This document shows positions 1 to 10,085 of a stretch of DNA of 58,459 nucleotides, piece by piece. The notes beneath the pieces are model-generated. The model saw nothing but the letters and a program-made list of their open reading frames with translations. It was not told the DNA's origin and searched no databases. This DNA comes from Clostridia bacterium (GTDB taxonomy: Bacteria > Bacillota > Clostridia > Christensenellales > RUG350): positions 1 through 58,459 of the forward strand of contig JAGBSX010000034.1 of the NCBI GenBank assembly GCA_017631635.1, given 5' to 3'. Every line of letters starts with the position of its first letter. The stretch's first letter is position 1. Both the position numbers and the translations under genes were made by a program.

Positions 1-1175
1 CTACTGCTATCAACGAGGATATCAAGGGATTGGACGGAGTCGAGGTGTCTAGATATATCACGGTAGTAGGCGCTAGTTTGGATCAGAAGTTTTATCAAGC
101 AGTCAAGTCTCTGCTACTCTACCCAGAGGCAAAAGGTCAACCTATGAAGGTAGTCTACACTCCTCTACACGGAGCAGGTATGAGACCAGTTATGCGTATG
201 CTATCGGATATGGGCATAGCAGTCCACCTCATAGATGAACAAGCCACACCCGACGGAGATTTTCCTACCGTGGCAGTACCCAATCCCGAAAATAGCGAGG
301 CGTTGAGTATGGCTATAGAGCAGGCAGTCTCTATCGGAGCAGATGCAGTCATAGCCACAGACCCCGACTGCGACCGTATGGGAGTAGCCTGTCTAGACAA
401 AGCAGGTGGTATGACTCTCATATCTGGTAATGCCACGGGTGCGTTGCTCACCGACTACGTACTCTCTCGCAAGAGAGAATTAGGCAAACTCACCTCCAAG
501 TCCGTCATTATCAAGAGTATAGTCACCACCGAATTGGCGCGAAAAGTCGCCGAGGGATATGGCGTAGGCTGTATAGACGTATTGACTGGATTTAAATTCT
601 TCGGAGAGAAGATCAAGGAGTGGGAGATATCTCACGAGTACGAATACGAATTTGGATACGAAGAGAGTTATGGTTATCTAGGTGGCACTCACGCTAGAGA
701 CAAAGACGCCGTGAGCGCATCTATGCTATTTGCCGAGATGCTAGCCTACTACAAGTCAAAGGGAGTATCCGTGCTAGAGAGACTAGAGGAGATATATCAG
801 CGATACGGTTATTATAAGGATTTGAGCATATCGGTAGTCTACAAAGGACTAGACGGTATGAAGATAATGGCAGACAAGATGGAGGTCGTCAAAGCCCTCA
901 ACCCTACCACTCTAGGTGGGTACAAAGTAGTGGCTGTGAGCGACTTTAGCAAAGGCACTAAGACGTATACGGACGGCAGAGTAGAGGCTCTACCTCAAGC
1001 CAAGTCCAACGTAGTCAAGTTCTTCTTTGAAAATGGAGACTGGTGCTGTGTGAGACCGTCTGGCACAGAGCCAAAACTCAAATATTATATATCTGCTAGC
1101 GCACCTACTATGGCACAGGCAGAGCAAAAGTTTGATAATATAGCACAAGAACTTAGCAAATACGTGAATAATTAA
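1..1175 (+). CDS. Phosphoglucomutase / phosphomannomutase family, 5'-truncated by window edge
   Basis: Interconverts glucose-6-phosphate and glucose-1-phosphate, feeding the glycogen genes that follow. The frame is open from base 3, so the TTG at 30 is not a real start. About 390 C-terminal residues are present, against a usual 560-580, so the N-terminal domain with the catalytic phosphoserine lies outside the window. Visible motifs are the metal loop TDPDCDR, the sugar-binding loop GYEESYGY (typical of the large PGM2/PgcA-type branch) and the phosphate-binding RPSGTEPKLKYY near the C terminus. glgC starts 24 bases downstream after a strong AAGGAGGGGG site, so it is probably the first or an early gene of the glycogen operon. 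The family is certain; glucose versus mannose specificity is inferred from the neighbours. Confidence 0.93.
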   Translation, partial: TAINEDIKGLDGVEVSRYITVVGASLDQKFYQAVKSLLLYPEAKGQPMKVVYTPLHGAGMRPVMRMLSDMGIAVHLIDEQATPDGDFPTVAVPNPENSEALSMAIEQAVSIGADAVIATDPDCDRMGVACLDKAGGMTLISGNATGALLTDYVLSRKRELGKLTSKSVIIKSIVTTELARKVAEGYGVGCIDVLTGFKFFGEKIKEWEISHEYEYEFGYEESYGYLGGTHARDKDAVSASMLFAEMLAYYKSKGVSVLERLEEIYQRYGYYKDLSISVVYKGLDGMKIMADKMEVVKALNPTTLGGYKVVAVSDFSKGTKTYTDGRVEALPQAKSNVVKFFFENGDWCCVRPSGTEPKLKYYISASAPTMAQAEQKFDNIAQELSKYVNN

Positions 1176-1199
1176 CCTGATTGATAAGGAGGGGGTTTT

Positions 1200-2396
1200 A
1201 TGTATTACAACAAGAAAGAAACGGTAGCTATGCTACTAGCAGGAGGAGCAGGCACTAGACTAGGCGTATTGACTAGAGACGTAGCCAAGCCTGCCGTACC
1301 ATTTGGAGGAAAGTACCGTATCATAGACTTTACTCTGAGCAACTGTATCAATTCCGGTATAGACACCATAGGAGTACTCACCCAGTACCAACCGTTTGAA
1401 CTCAACCAATATATAGGTAATGGTCAACCTTGGGACTTGGACCGTGTCAACGGAGGAGTATTCGTATTGCCACCATATATGAGGACTGGCAATAGTGGTG
1501 AGTGGTACAAGGGTACTGCCAATGCTATCTACCAAAATATCAACTTCATCAAAGGATACAATCCCGAATACGTCCTCATACTCTCTGGCGACCATATCTA
1601 CAAGATGGATTATGACAAGATGCTAGACGAGCACAAGAAGAAAAATGCTGATTGTACCATAGCCGTCATCAACGTATCTATAGACGAGGCCAAGAGGTTC
1701 GGTATAATGAAAACTGACGAAGAAGGCCGCATCACGGAATTCTTTGAAAAACCAAAAAACCCCGTCTCCACCAAAGCATCTATGGGTATCTACATATTTA
1801 ACTGGCAGAGACTCAAGCAGTATCTAATCGCCGACGAAGAGGACAAGACCTCTAGCAACGACTTTGGCAAAAATATCATACCAAATATGCTAGCAGACGG
1901 ACTAAATCTCTACGCATACGAATTTGACGGATATTGGAAAGACGTCGGTACTGTAGGTAGTCTATGGCAAGCAAATATGGATTTGCTAGACGCCAATAGT
2001 GGCATCAATCTATCCGACGGAGCGTGGAAGATATACGCTCGTAATATGGCAGAGCCACCTCAATGCGTACATAGTGGAGCGAAGGTAGTCAATACCTTGA
2101 TGAGCGAAGGTTGTGTCATATCAGGCGAGGTCAAGCACTCTATACTATCCCAAAAGGTGACTGTGGAGGAGGGCGCTATCGTAGAGGATAGCATACTATT
2201 CCCAGGCGTAGTCGTCAAGAAGGGTGCTATCGTGAGATACAGTATAGTAGATAGTGGAGTAGTCGTAGGCGAAGGTGCTAGAGTAGGCGAAGAGAACGCT
2301 ACTTTGGATGAAATCGCAGTAATCGGCGCTCACGCAATCATACAAAAAGATACCGTAATAGCCAAAGGCTCTATGGTAGAAGGGAGGTCACTATGA
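1200..2396 (+). CDS. glgC: Glucose-1-phosphate adenylyltransferase, catalytic subunit
   Basis: Makes ADP-glucose from ATP and glucose-1-phosphate, the committed step of glycogen synthesis. The protein has 398 residues, the normal family length. The N-terminal nucleotide-binding loop GGAGTRL followed by KPAVPFGG is intact, as are [11 protein letters not shown] (metal/nucleotide site), FFEKP and the YWKDVGT sugar site. The C-terminal third is a left-handed beta-helix with hexapeptide repeats. AAGGAGGGGG lies just upstream of the ATG. It overlaps glgD by four bases (ATGA). In Bacillota the active enzyme is a GlgC/GlgD heteromer, which this arrangement supports. Confidence 0.97.
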   Translation: MYYNKKETVAMLLAGGAGTRLGVLTRDVAKPAVPFGGKYRIIDFTLSNCINSGIDTIGVLTQYQPFELNQYIGNGQPWDLDRVNGGVFVLPPYMRTGNSGEWYKGTANAIYQNINFIKGYNPEYVLILSGDHIYKMDYDKMLDEHKKKNADCTIAVINVSIDEAKRFGIMKTDEEGRITEFFEKPKNPVSTKASMGIYIFNWQRLKQYLIADEEDKTSSNDFGKNIIPNMLADGLNLYAYEFDGYWKDVGTVGSLWQANMDLLDANSGINLSDGAWKIYARNMAEPPQCVHSGAKVVNTLMSEGCVISGEVKHSILSQKVTVEEGAIVEDSILFPGVVVKKGAIVRYSIVDSGVVVGEGARVGEENATLDEIAVIGAHAIIQKDTVIAKGSMVEGRSL

Positions 2397-3496
2397 GTGT
2401 CAAGGGTATAATATTTGCAAGTGACAGAGAGGTCAAACTCAACGAATTGACCATACACCGTACTACCACTTCGCTACCATATGGTAGTAGATATAGATTG
2501 ATAGACTTCGCACTATCCAACTTCGTCAATAGTGGAGTGACTAGCGTAGGTATCATAGCACGCAAAAACTACGAGTCCCTCATGGACCATATTCGTATGG
2601 GTAGAGACTGGGATCTCAATCGCAAAAATGCAGGTATAGCAGTATTCCCACCACTATCATTTGGTTCTGGTGAGATGAGCAAAGGCAAGGTAGATTCGCT
2701 CTACGGCATTATGTCATACCTAGTCAATGCCAAAGAAGATTATGTATATCTCACCAACGGCAATCTCGCTATCAACGTGAATATCAACGACGTAGTAGCC
2801 AAGTTTGAGAAGACAAATGCAGATATAGTAGTCATGGCTCACGAGACGATACCATCTACTTCTCGTAGAGTGGTGCTAGAGGTGGACGACTCCGACAAGG
2901 TGAACGATATACTCATCAGCGAGGGATATACCTCCATCAGACAACTAGTATCACTAGGAGCATATCTTATCAAGAGAGATTTGCTCATATCATTGGTGCA
3001 GTCTGCGTATCAACGCAATCAAATGGATTTTGAGAAGGATATACTCCAACGCAAAGTAGGTAGCCTACAGATGTACGCCTACATAGTAGACTGCGCGTAC
3101 GTGATAGACGATATCAAGTCCTATTACAATGCTAGTATGCAACTGCTCAACGACGAGGTGAGAGACGAACTATTCTATTCAAACGGTCGTATCTACACCA
3201 AAGTCAAGGACTCAGCCCCCACTATATACAAGGAGGGAGCAGAGGTGTCAAATTCGCTGATAGCAGACGGCTGTATCATAGGTGGCAAGGTCACCAACTC
3301 TATACTATTTAGAGGAGTAGTAGTGGAGGAGGGTGCAGAGATAGTAGACTCTATCGTGATGGAGAAAGGACGTATCTCTAGGGGTGCTAAACTATCTCAC
3401 GTCATCACCGACAAACAAGTGCACGTGGCAGAGGATAGAGTATTGTCTGGCACAGAGACTTATCCTATCGTAGTAGCCAAAGGTAAACAGGTATAA
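2393..3496 (+). CDS. glgD: GlgD, regulatory paralogue of ADP-glucose pyrophosphorylase
   Basis: A GlgC homologue of 367 residues whose N-terminal catalytic loop is lost: where GlgC has GGAGTRL, this protein reads [12 protein letters not shown]. The fold core ([27 protein letters not shown]) and the C-terminal beta-helix remain. GlgD of Bacillota is known as a poorly active or inactive subunit that modulates GlgC. The gene starts inside the glgC stop codon (ATGA overlap), implying translational coupling and fixed stoichiometry. glgA follows 34 bases later. Confidence 0.95.
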   Translation: MSVKGIIFASDREVKLNELTIHRTTTSLPYGSRYRLIDFALSNFVNSGVTSVGIIARKNYESLMDHIRMGRDWDLNRKNAGIAVFPPLSFGSGEMSKGKVDSLYGIMSYLVNAKEDYVYLTNGNLAINVNINDVVAKFEKTNADIVVMAHETIPSTSRRVVLEVDDSDKVNDILISEGYTSIRQLVSLGAYLIKRDLLISLVQSAYQRNQMDFEKDILQRKVGSLQMYAYIVDCAYVIDDIKSYYNASMQLLNDEVRDELFYSNGRIYTKVKDSAPTIYKEGAEVSNSLIADGCIIGGKVTNSILFRGVVVEEGAEIVDSIVMEKGRISRGAKLSHVITDKQVHVAEDRVLSGTETYPIVVAKGKQV

Positions 3497-3530
3497 AAAG
3501 ACAAGTAAAAATATCCTTTAGGAGGAGAGT

Positions 3531-4955
3531 ATGAGAGTACTATTTGCTAGTTCGGAAGCAGCCCCTTTTATCAAGTCTGGTGGACTAGGAGACGTAGCAG
3601 GCGCTTTGCCAAAAGCATTGGTAAAAGCAGGCGTAGACGTCAGGGTAATATTGCCCTACTACCAAGATATCAAACCTCAACTTTGCCAAGATATGACGTA
3701 CGTAGGCAATATCTACGTGCCTCTCGCGTGGCGAAGACAGTACTGTGGTATATTTACCAAGACTGTAGACGGAGTGAGATATTATTTTGTAGACAACGAA
3801 TATTATTTTAAGAGAAAAGGCATATACGGTCATTATGATGACGCAGAGAGATTTTCATTTTTCTCTCGTGCCATACTCGAGTCTATGAAAATCACCGGAT
3901 TTTATCCAGATATAGTGCATTGTAACGATTGGCAAACAGGACTAGTACCAGTATACCTAGACGCATATTATCGCCATGACAAAGAGTATAGCCAGATGCG
4001 TACCTTGTTCACCATACACAATATAGAATTTCAAGGTAAATACGGCAAGGACGTGCTAGCAGACGTGGTGGGATTGCCTGAGGACAAAAATGCGCTTATT
4101 GATTATGCAGAGTGTGTCAATTATATGAAGGGCGCTATCGAGTCTGCCAACGTCGTGAGTACCGTATCCAACTCATATGCTACGGAGATACTAGATAGTT
4201 ATTATGCATACGGACTAGAGGATATCCTCATAGACAGACAGTACAAACTCAAGGGTATCGTCAACGGCATAGACGTCGATAGTTACAATCCATCTACCGA
4301 CAAATGTCTATTTGCGTGCTACGACGCTATGGACTTCACCCCCAAGGCTACTTGCAAACAACAACTATTGCGTATGCTAGATATGCCAGAGGTAGAGGGC
4401 AGACCTCTAGTGGCTATGATTACTAGACTCACCAACCAAAAAGGTATAGACCTAGTGCTAGAGGTGATAGAGGAGATATTGTCACGTGATTTGCAGATGG
4501 TAGTGCTCGGCACGGGAGACTGGGCGTACGAGGCTAGTCTCAGAGACGTGGAGAAAAAATATCCTAGCAAATTTAAGGCGCTCATCACCTTCTCAGAGGA
4601 TTTGGCACGAAAGATATATTCTGGTGCAGATATGTTCTTGATGCCATCGAGATTTGAACCTTGTGGACTCAGTCAACTTATCGCTATGAGATATGGCAAC
4701 GTACCTATCGTGCGAGAGACTGGTGGACTCAAAGACACCGTCGCACCATACATAGTAGGTGAGGGAGAGGGTACTGGATTTACTTTTTATAGTTATAATG
4801 CTCACGATATGCTCGGCGCTATCGACAGGGCGATAGAGGTATATACACAACCTCTCGAGTGGCAAAAGGTAGTACGCAACTGTATGGAAAAGGATTACAG
4901 TTGGACTGCTAGCGCTACTAAATACCATCAACTTTATCAACAAATACTCAACTAA
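3531..4955 (+). CDS. glgA: Glycogen synthase (ADP-glucose, GT5)
   Basis: Extends alpha-1,4-glucan chains from ADP-glucose. The 474-residue length is typical. The N-terminal ADP-glucose loop KSGGLGDVAGALPKAL (K15) and the C-terminal SRFEPCGLSQL block, holding the conserved Glu and Cys-Gly-Leu of GT5 enzymes, are both present. TIHNIEFQGKYG and NGIDVDSYNP are further GT5 signatures. The GT-B fold has two Rossmann domains. AGGAGGAG sits about 7 bases before the ATG. It is cytoplasmic and operonic with glgCD and glgP. Confidence 0.97.
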   Translation: MRVLFASSEAAPFIKSGGLGDVAGALPKALVKAGVDVRVILPYYQDIKPQLCQDMTYVGNIYVPLAWRRQYCGIFTKTVDGVRYYFVDNEYYFKRKGIYGHYDDAERFSFFSRAILESMKITGFYPDIVHCNDWQTGLVPVYLDAYYRHDKEYSQMRTLFTIHNIEFQGKYGKDVLADVVGLPEDKNALIDYAECVNYMKGAIESANVVSTVSNSYATEILDSYYAYGLEDILIDRQYKLKGIVNGIDVDSYNPSTDKCLFACYDAMDFTPKATCKQQLLRMLDMPEVEGRPLVAMITRLTNQKGIDLVLEVIEEILSRDLQMVVLGTGDWAYEASLRDVEKKYPSKFKALITFSEDLARKIYSGADMFLMPSRFEPCGLSQLIAMRYGNVPIVRETGGLKDTVAPYIVGEGEGTGFTFYSYNAHDMLGAIDRAIEVYTQPLEWQKVVRNCMEKDYSWTASATKYHQLYQQILN

Positions 4956-4968
4956 AGTAGGAGAATAT

Positions 4969-7386
4969 ATGAAACACATCAATGCGACCAACCTAAAAGA
5001 ACTAATTAGCCAAAAGACCGAGAGAATATTTGGTATAAAAGTGGCTGATGCTGCCGACAACCAACTATTCAAAGCCTTGTGTCTAGTGGTGAGGGATTTA
5101 TTGACGCAAAAGAGAATTGATTTTAAGAAAGGAGTGGCAGACAAACAACTCAAGAGAGTGTACTATATGTCTATGGAGTTTTTGCTAGGCCGTTCTCTCA
5201 AAAATCACCTCCACAACCTCAAGATATACGATACAGCCGTATCCGTACTCAAGGATATGGGCAGAGATATATCTGCACTTATGGAGATAGAGCCTGATGC
5301 AGGACTAGGCAACGGAGGACTAGGTAGACTAGCAGCCGCATTTATGGATGCGCTCACCTCCAGAAACTATATGGCGACGGGATTTAGCATAAGATATGAC
5401 TATGGTATCTTTGCCCAACGTATAGTGGACGGTTGGCAGGTGGAGATGCCTGACAACTGGTTAGAAAACGGTTCTGTGTGGCTAGCGCCTAGAGTAGAGG
5501 ATACCTTTGAAGTCAAATTTGGTGGCAAGGTAGACGAAGTGTGGGATGAGAAGGGTATGCACCCTATACTATCAGACTACACCACTATACTAGCCATACC
5601 ATACGATATGCACGTATCTGGATACGATAGCGACGCAGTCAACACCTTGAGACTATGGACAGCCAAAGCCCCAGACGACTTTGACCTAGCGCTATTCTCT
5701 AGAGGTGAATACGTCAAGGCTATGGAGCGCAAGGCTATGGCAGAGGCTATCAGCAAGGTACTATACCCTGCAGACGACCATTATGAGGGCAAGTCTCTAC
5801 GTCTCAAGCAACAATACTTCTTCGTATCGGCATCTATACAGTCTATACTCAAGAAACATATCGCCAAGTACGGCACTATCGACAATCTAGGAGACAAGGT
5901 GGCTATTCACGTCAACGATACTCACCCTGCTTTATGTATACCCGAACTAATGCGTATACTACTAGACGACTACGGATATTCGTGGGAGGGCGCTTGGAAT
6001 ATCGTCACCAAGAGTATATCCTACACCAACCATACCGTTATGTCGGAGGCGCTAGAGAGATGGCCTCAATCGTTGTTTATGTCTCTACTACCACGTGTGT
6101 ATCAGATAGTCAACGAGATTAATCAGAGATTTTGTCACGATTTGTGGAATGCTTTTCCATCAGACTGGGATAGAGTCAGTCGCAACGCTATCGTTAGTCA
6201 CAACGAGGTGCGTATGGCGAATTTGTGCGTAGCGGCCTCTCATACAGTCAACGGCGTATCGGCACTACACTCGCAGATACTCAAGGACGATTGTTTCCAC
6301 GATTTTTATAAGATGACTCCACACAAGTTTACCAACGTCACCAATGGTATCACTCACCGTAGGTGGCTAGAGCAAGCCAACCCAGAACTATCCAAACTAA
6401 TAGATAGTCTCATAGGCGAAGAGTGGAGAACCAAGCCTGATACCTTAGAGAAATTGCTAGCGTTCAAAGATGACAAGAAGGTCATAGAGAAGTGGGCTAG
6501 TATCAAGAGAGCCAACAAGGTCAAATTAGCCGAGTATATCAAGTTGAAAAACGGTGTGGATATAGATCCAGACTCTATATTTGACGTACAAGTCAAGAGA
6601 TTGCACGAGTACAAGAGACAACTACTCAATGCTATGCATATACTTGACCTATATCTACGTCTCAAGGACAATCCTGATATGCCTATCAATCCTCACACTT
6701 TCATATTTGGAGCGAAGGCAGCGCCTAGTTATTATATGGCGAAGATGGTCATCAAGTTCATATCTGCGCTAGCCGACCAGATTAACAACGACGCCTCTAT
6801 CAAGGGCAAAATCAAGGTAGTATTTTTGGAGAATTATTGCGTGACGATAGCCGAGAAGGTAATGCCTGCATCCGACGTGTCTGAGCAAATCTCCACAGCA
6901 GGCAAAGAGGCTAGTGGTACTGGCAATATGAAGTTTATGATAAACGGTGCTATCACCCTAGGCACAGAGGACGGCGCTAACGTAGAGATACACGAGAGAG
7001 TTGGAGACGACAATATATTTATCTTTGGTATGCAGACCGACGAGGTCAACGAGTTGCGTCCATCTTACAATCCTACATCCTACTACAACTCAAATCCTGA
7101 CATCAAGAGAGTCATAGATTATATGAGAGAGGGAGTGGCAGGGGTATCGTTTAAGGAACTAGCCGATTCTCTACTATTTGGCAAATCTCCTGATACTTAT
7201 ATGGTGCTAGCAGATTTCGCTGATTACAAACTCAAACACAGTATGCTAGACTCTACCTATACTGACAAGCAGAAGTGGTATAGTATGAGTATAGTCAATA
7301 CTGCTATGGCAGGATTTTTCGCTGCCGACCGTAGTGTAGAAGATTACGCTACCAATATTTGGCACTTGGATAAATATTCAAAATGA
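4969..7386 (+). CDS. glgP: Glycogen/starch phosphorylase (GT35)
   Basis: Releases glucose-1-phosphate from glycogen by phosphorolysis. The 805-residue length matches the family. The pyridoxal-phosphate lysine is K655 in GTGNMKFM, followed by the glycine-rich LGTEDGANVEI. The N-terminal GNGGLGRLAA and DNWLENGSVW blocks are also typical. TAGGAG lies just upstream of the ATG, 13 bases after glgA. It overlaps the following GH13 gene by four bases. Keeping synthesis and breakdown in one operon suggests control at enzyme level rather than by opposite transcription. Confidence 0.97.
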   Translation: MKHINATNLKELISQKTERIFGIKVADAADNQLFKALCLVVRDLLTQKRIDFKKGVADKQLKRVYYMSMEFLLGRSLKNHLHNLKIYDTAVSVLKDMGRDISALMEIEPDAGLGNGGLGRLAAAFMDALTSRNYMATGFSIRYDYGIFAQRIVDGWQVEMPDNWLENGSVWLAPRVEDTFEVKFGGKVDEVWDEKGMHPILSDYTTILAIPYDMHVSGYDSDAVNTLRLWTAKAPDDFDLALFSRGEYVKAMERKAMAEAISKVLYPADDHYEGKSLRLKQQYFFVSASIQSILKKHIAKYGTIDNLGDKVAIHVNDTHPALCIPELMRILLDDYGYSWEGAWNIVTKSISYTNHTVMSEALERWPQSLFMSLLPRVYQIVNEINQRFCHDLWNAFPSDWDRVSRNAIVSHNEVRMANLCVAASHTVNGVSALHSQILKDDCFHDFYKMTPHKFTNVTNGITHRRWLEQANPELSKLIDSLIGEEWRTKPDTLEKLLAFKDDKKVIEKWASIKRANKVKLAEYIKLKNGVDIDPDSIFDVQVKRLHEYKRQLLNAMHILDLYLRLKDNPDMPINPHTFIFGAKAAPSYYMAKMVIKFISALADQINNDASIKGKIKVVFLENYCVTIAEKVMPASDVSEQISTAGKEASGTGNMKFMINGAITLGTEDGANVEIHERVGDDNIFIFGMQTDEVNELRPSYNPTSYYNSNPDIKRVIDYMREGVAGVSFKELADSLLFGKSPDTYMVLADFADYKLKHSMLDSTYTDKQKWYSMSIVNTAMAGFFAADRSVEDYATNIWHLDKYSK

Positions 7387-9173
7387 TTAGATACAACCCC
7401 ACTATTCAATACTACAAGTCTCCTCTAGGAGCAGTCGCCACAGGTACTACCATCACTTTGCGTTATCTAGCAGAGAGGAGTATGGACGTGATGGGTGTGA
7501 CTATGTGCTTGCGAAGAGAGGACGAGGAGATATATTATCCTATGAATATATCTAGCCGTGACTACGAGAAGGACGTCTACACCTTGTCTCTCACTATACA
7601 AAATGCAGGAGTGTACTACTATAGATACGAGATGTACACCTCTCACGGAGTAGTATACGTAGGCAAGGACGAGGATTACAATGCTACCTACGGAGAGTGG
7701 TTGCCAGAGTGGAGACTAGTGGTGTACGAGGAGGATTACGCTCCCAAGTATCAAGTGGGGGGTATCAATTATCATATATTTGTCGATAGATTTTGTCGCA
7801 AGCCCTCCCTAGAGGGAGATTATAAACCTTGGGGAGAGACTCCTAGCGTGGCTAGCGCCGACGGTAAGTACAGGGCAGATGATTTTTATGGAGGAAACTT
7901 CGAGGGGATTAGGTCGAGACTAGGATATCTCAAGTCGCTAGGTGTGACCAATATATACCTATCTCCTATCTATGAGGCAGAGTCAAATCACCGCTACGAC
8001 GTGGGAGACTTCATGCGAGCAGATAGTAGGCTAGGTAGCGAAGAGGACTTCGCTAGACTATGCGCTGACGCCAAGTCGCTAGGTATGACCATTATGCTAG
8101 ACGGAGTGTTCAATCATAGTGGCTCAAATAGTGTCTATTTCAACAAAGAGGGCAAGTACGATACGGTAGGCGCATACCAGGATATAGATTCGCCATTTCA
8201 CGATTGGTACTATTTTGATACCTTCCCAGACGGATATAGGTCGTGGTGGGGCATACGCAACGTACCTACTCTCAACAAGGATAACAAGGAGTACCTATCT
8301 CTCATACTAGGAGAGGGAGGTATGATAGACAAGTGGATGAGCCTAGGTGTGGACAACTGGAGACTAGACGTCGCAGACGAACTACCAGACCATATGCTAG
8401 ACGACATACGCAAGGTAGCCAAGAGAAACAATCCCGACGCTATCATAGTGGGCGAAGTGTGGGAAAATGCAGTCACCAAGATAGCCTATGGTCAAAAGCG
8501 CAGATATTTTATCGGTCGCCAACTAGACGGTGTGACAAACTATCCGTTTATGAATATGATACACGACTACGTGAAGGGTGGAGACAATTCTCTAGTAGTC
8601 AAGACCACTAGAGAGTACCTAGAGGATTATCCTCACGGGGCTCTGATGAGTAGTATGACGGTGCTAGACACTCACGACACTATTCGCGCCATCAATGCCT
8701 TGAGTGGAGAGACTATGCCAGAGGGTAGAGAGGCCCAGTCCAAGGCTCATCTATCCAAGGAGGGGTACGAGATAGGCAAATGCAGGCTCAAGATGGCTAG
8801 CGTGCTCCAATATATATTGCCAGGTACACCTACCCTCTACTATGGAGACGAGGTGGGATTGACTGGTTGGAGCGATCCACTCAATAGGGCTTGTTATCCG
8901 TGGGGTGGCGAGGACGAAGAATTGCTCGAGCATTATAGACTGCTGGGAGATATCAGGAGTCGCTACGCTAGGCAAATGGCAGGGGGCACGTTTTTCGTAG
9001 AGGGAGAGATATTGCACCTAGTTCGCTATGCAGACGGAGTGCAACTACACCTACTCATGAACAACACAGGCGAGACAGTTCAACTGTGGAATACACATCA
9101 CGACATATACACAGGCTCGGACAAGAAGGTGCTAGAGCCTATGGACTACATACTATACGAGGAGAGATATTGA
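7383..9173 (+). CDS. GH13 alpha-amylase family glycosidase (neopullulanase/cyclomaltodextrinase-like)
   Basis: Hydrolyses alpha-glucans or maltodextrins. The protein has 596 residues. Residues 1-120 form a beta-rich N-terminal domain, and the catalytic barrel begins near GINYHIFVDRFCR. The catalytic triad is intact: nucleophile D329 (WRLDVADE), acid/base E358 (IVGEVWENA) and D432 in LDTHD. LDGVFNHSG is GH13 region I. No signal peptide is seen, so it acts in the cytoplasm, consistent with debranching or trimming of limit dextrins from GlgP. The start overlaps the glgP stop (ATGA). No branching enzyme is encoded nearby, and nothing here shows branching activity. Exact substrate is not determinable from sequence alone. 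Confidence 0.92.
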   Translation: MIRYNPTIQYYKSPLGAVATGTTITLRYLAERSMDVMGVTMCLRREDEEIYYPMNISSRDYEKDVYTLSLTIQNAGVYYYRYEMYTSHGVVYVGKDEDYNATYGEWLPEWRLVVYEEDYAPKYQVGGINYHIFVDRFCRKPSLEGDYKPWGETPSVASADGKYRADDFYGGNFEGIRSRLGYLKSLGVTNIYLSPIYEAESNHRYDVGDFMRADSRLGSEEDFARLCADAKSLGMTIMLDGVFNHSGSNSVYFNKEGKYDTVGAYQDIDSPFHDWYYFDTFPDGYRSWWGIRNVPTLNKDNKEYLSLILGEGGMIDKWMSLGVDNWRLDVADELPDHMLDDIRKVAKRNNPDAIIVGEVWENAVTKIAYGQKRRYFIGRQLDGVTNYPFMNMIHDYVKGGDNSLVVKTTREYLEDYPHGALMSSMTVLDTHDTIRAINALSGETMPEGREAQSKAHLSKEGYEIGKCRLKMASVLQYILPGTPTLYYGDEVGLTGWSDPLNRACYPWGGEDEELLEHYRLLGDIRSRYARQMAGGTFFVEGEILHLVRYADGVQLHLLMNNTGETVQLWNTHHDIYTGSDKKVLEPMDYILYEERY

Positions 9174-9175
9174 TT

Positions 9176-10027
9176 ATGCTAAATATATTTGCATTTGGCA
9201 AAGCCCAATCGGTAGAAGAACTAAAGTTTGACGGAGACAAATATCTATACAAGAGCATACCCGACCAGTTGAATCAAGAGGTGACTGACCTCAGGGCAGA
9301 GTGCGACGAATATGAGAAAAAGGCTCAACCACCACTATGGTTCAAGATACTACAAGGACTGCTACTTATCGTGGCGTTTGTCTGTACTATTATGATAGTA
9401 TTGCAAAACAAGTCTCTAGTAGATATGATAGCCACCGACCTCCCTCTAGTGATAGTGGCAGGCGTGTCTATGGTAGGACTAGTGACGGTACTATTCATCA
9501 ATAGGCAAAAGGAGAAGAATTTCACCAAGACCGAAGAGTTTAAGTCGTTGATAGACAAGAGCAACGAACTAATCGTCAAGATAAGAGATGCGCTAGGTAT
9601 TGCCAAAAACGCCAAAGAACTAGACGTACTAGCCCAACCATACAAAGTGGTAGACGGTGTGAAGGTCAAGAGTGAGAAGTTTGATTATCTACCACTATCC
9701 AACTTCGTATATCTAGACGGCGAGGGCAAATTGTGTGTGGCAGACCTAGAGAGAGTGTACGCTGTGGACAAGAAGGATATCACCAAGATATCCTACGTCA
9801 ACGGACCTATACTACTCTCACGTTGGACCAAAGAGACTGCTATCAAGGACGCTATCTACAAAGATTACGACCTCAAGAAAGCCTCCTCTGGTATGGTGAG
9901 AGTATGTGGTTTTTACGCATTTGAGATACAAGACGGCAAGGACAAATATTACCTCGCCGTAGCCCCCTATGATGCCAAAGAGGTGGCTCGTATGATAGGC
10001 AAAAAACTCCCTGCTATGAAGAAATAA
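9176..10027 (+). CDS. Two-TM membrane protein of unknown function, end of glycogen operon
   Basis: I do not recognise this 283-residue protein. It begins with ATG two bases after the GH13 stop; an in-frame ATG at 9086 lies inside GH13 and is rejected. Residues 1-60 are soluble with a charged helix. Two hydrophobic segments follow at about 60-85 (ILQGLLLIVAFVCTIMIVL) and 95-115. Then comes a charged, possibly coiled segment and a soluble C-terminal domain of about 150 residues (PLSNFVYLDGEGKLCVADLERVYAV...). It is the last gene before a terminator and shares the operon's codon usage. A membrane-associated role linked to glycogen metabolism is only a guess. Confidence 0.75.
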   Translation: MLNIFAFGKAQSVEELKFDGDKYLYKSIPDQLNQEVTDLRAECDEYEKKAQPPLWFKILQGLLLIVAFVCTIMIVLQNKSLVDMIATDLPLVIVAGVSMVGLVTVLFINRQKEKNFTKTEEFKSLIDKSNELIVKIRDALGIAKNAKELDVLAQPYKVVDGVKVKSEKFDYLPLSNFVYLDGEGKLCVADLERVYAVDKKDITKISYVNGPILLSRWTKETAIKDAIYKDYDLKKASSGMVRVCGFYAFEIQDGKDKYYLAVAPYDAKEVARMIGKKLPAMKK

Positions 10028-10052
10028 AATATTTAAGAGAGTACAAAATAAA

Positions 10053-10085
10053 AAAATAGCAACTGTATATCGCAGTTGCTATTTT
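10053..10085. terminator. Bidirectional terminator, glycogen operon / pseudouridine synthase
   Basis: A perfect 13-base stem (AAAATAGCAACTG / CAGTTGCTATTTT) with a 7-base loop lies between two convergent genes. The A/T ends give a U tract in both directions. The last two bases overlap the stop codon of the minus-strand gene. Confidence 0.9.

Noticed and set aside
155-451. Long minus-strand frames opposite pgm and other native genes
   Set aside because: They lie wholly antisense to genes with clear family motifs, have no ribosome sites and low-complexity translations.
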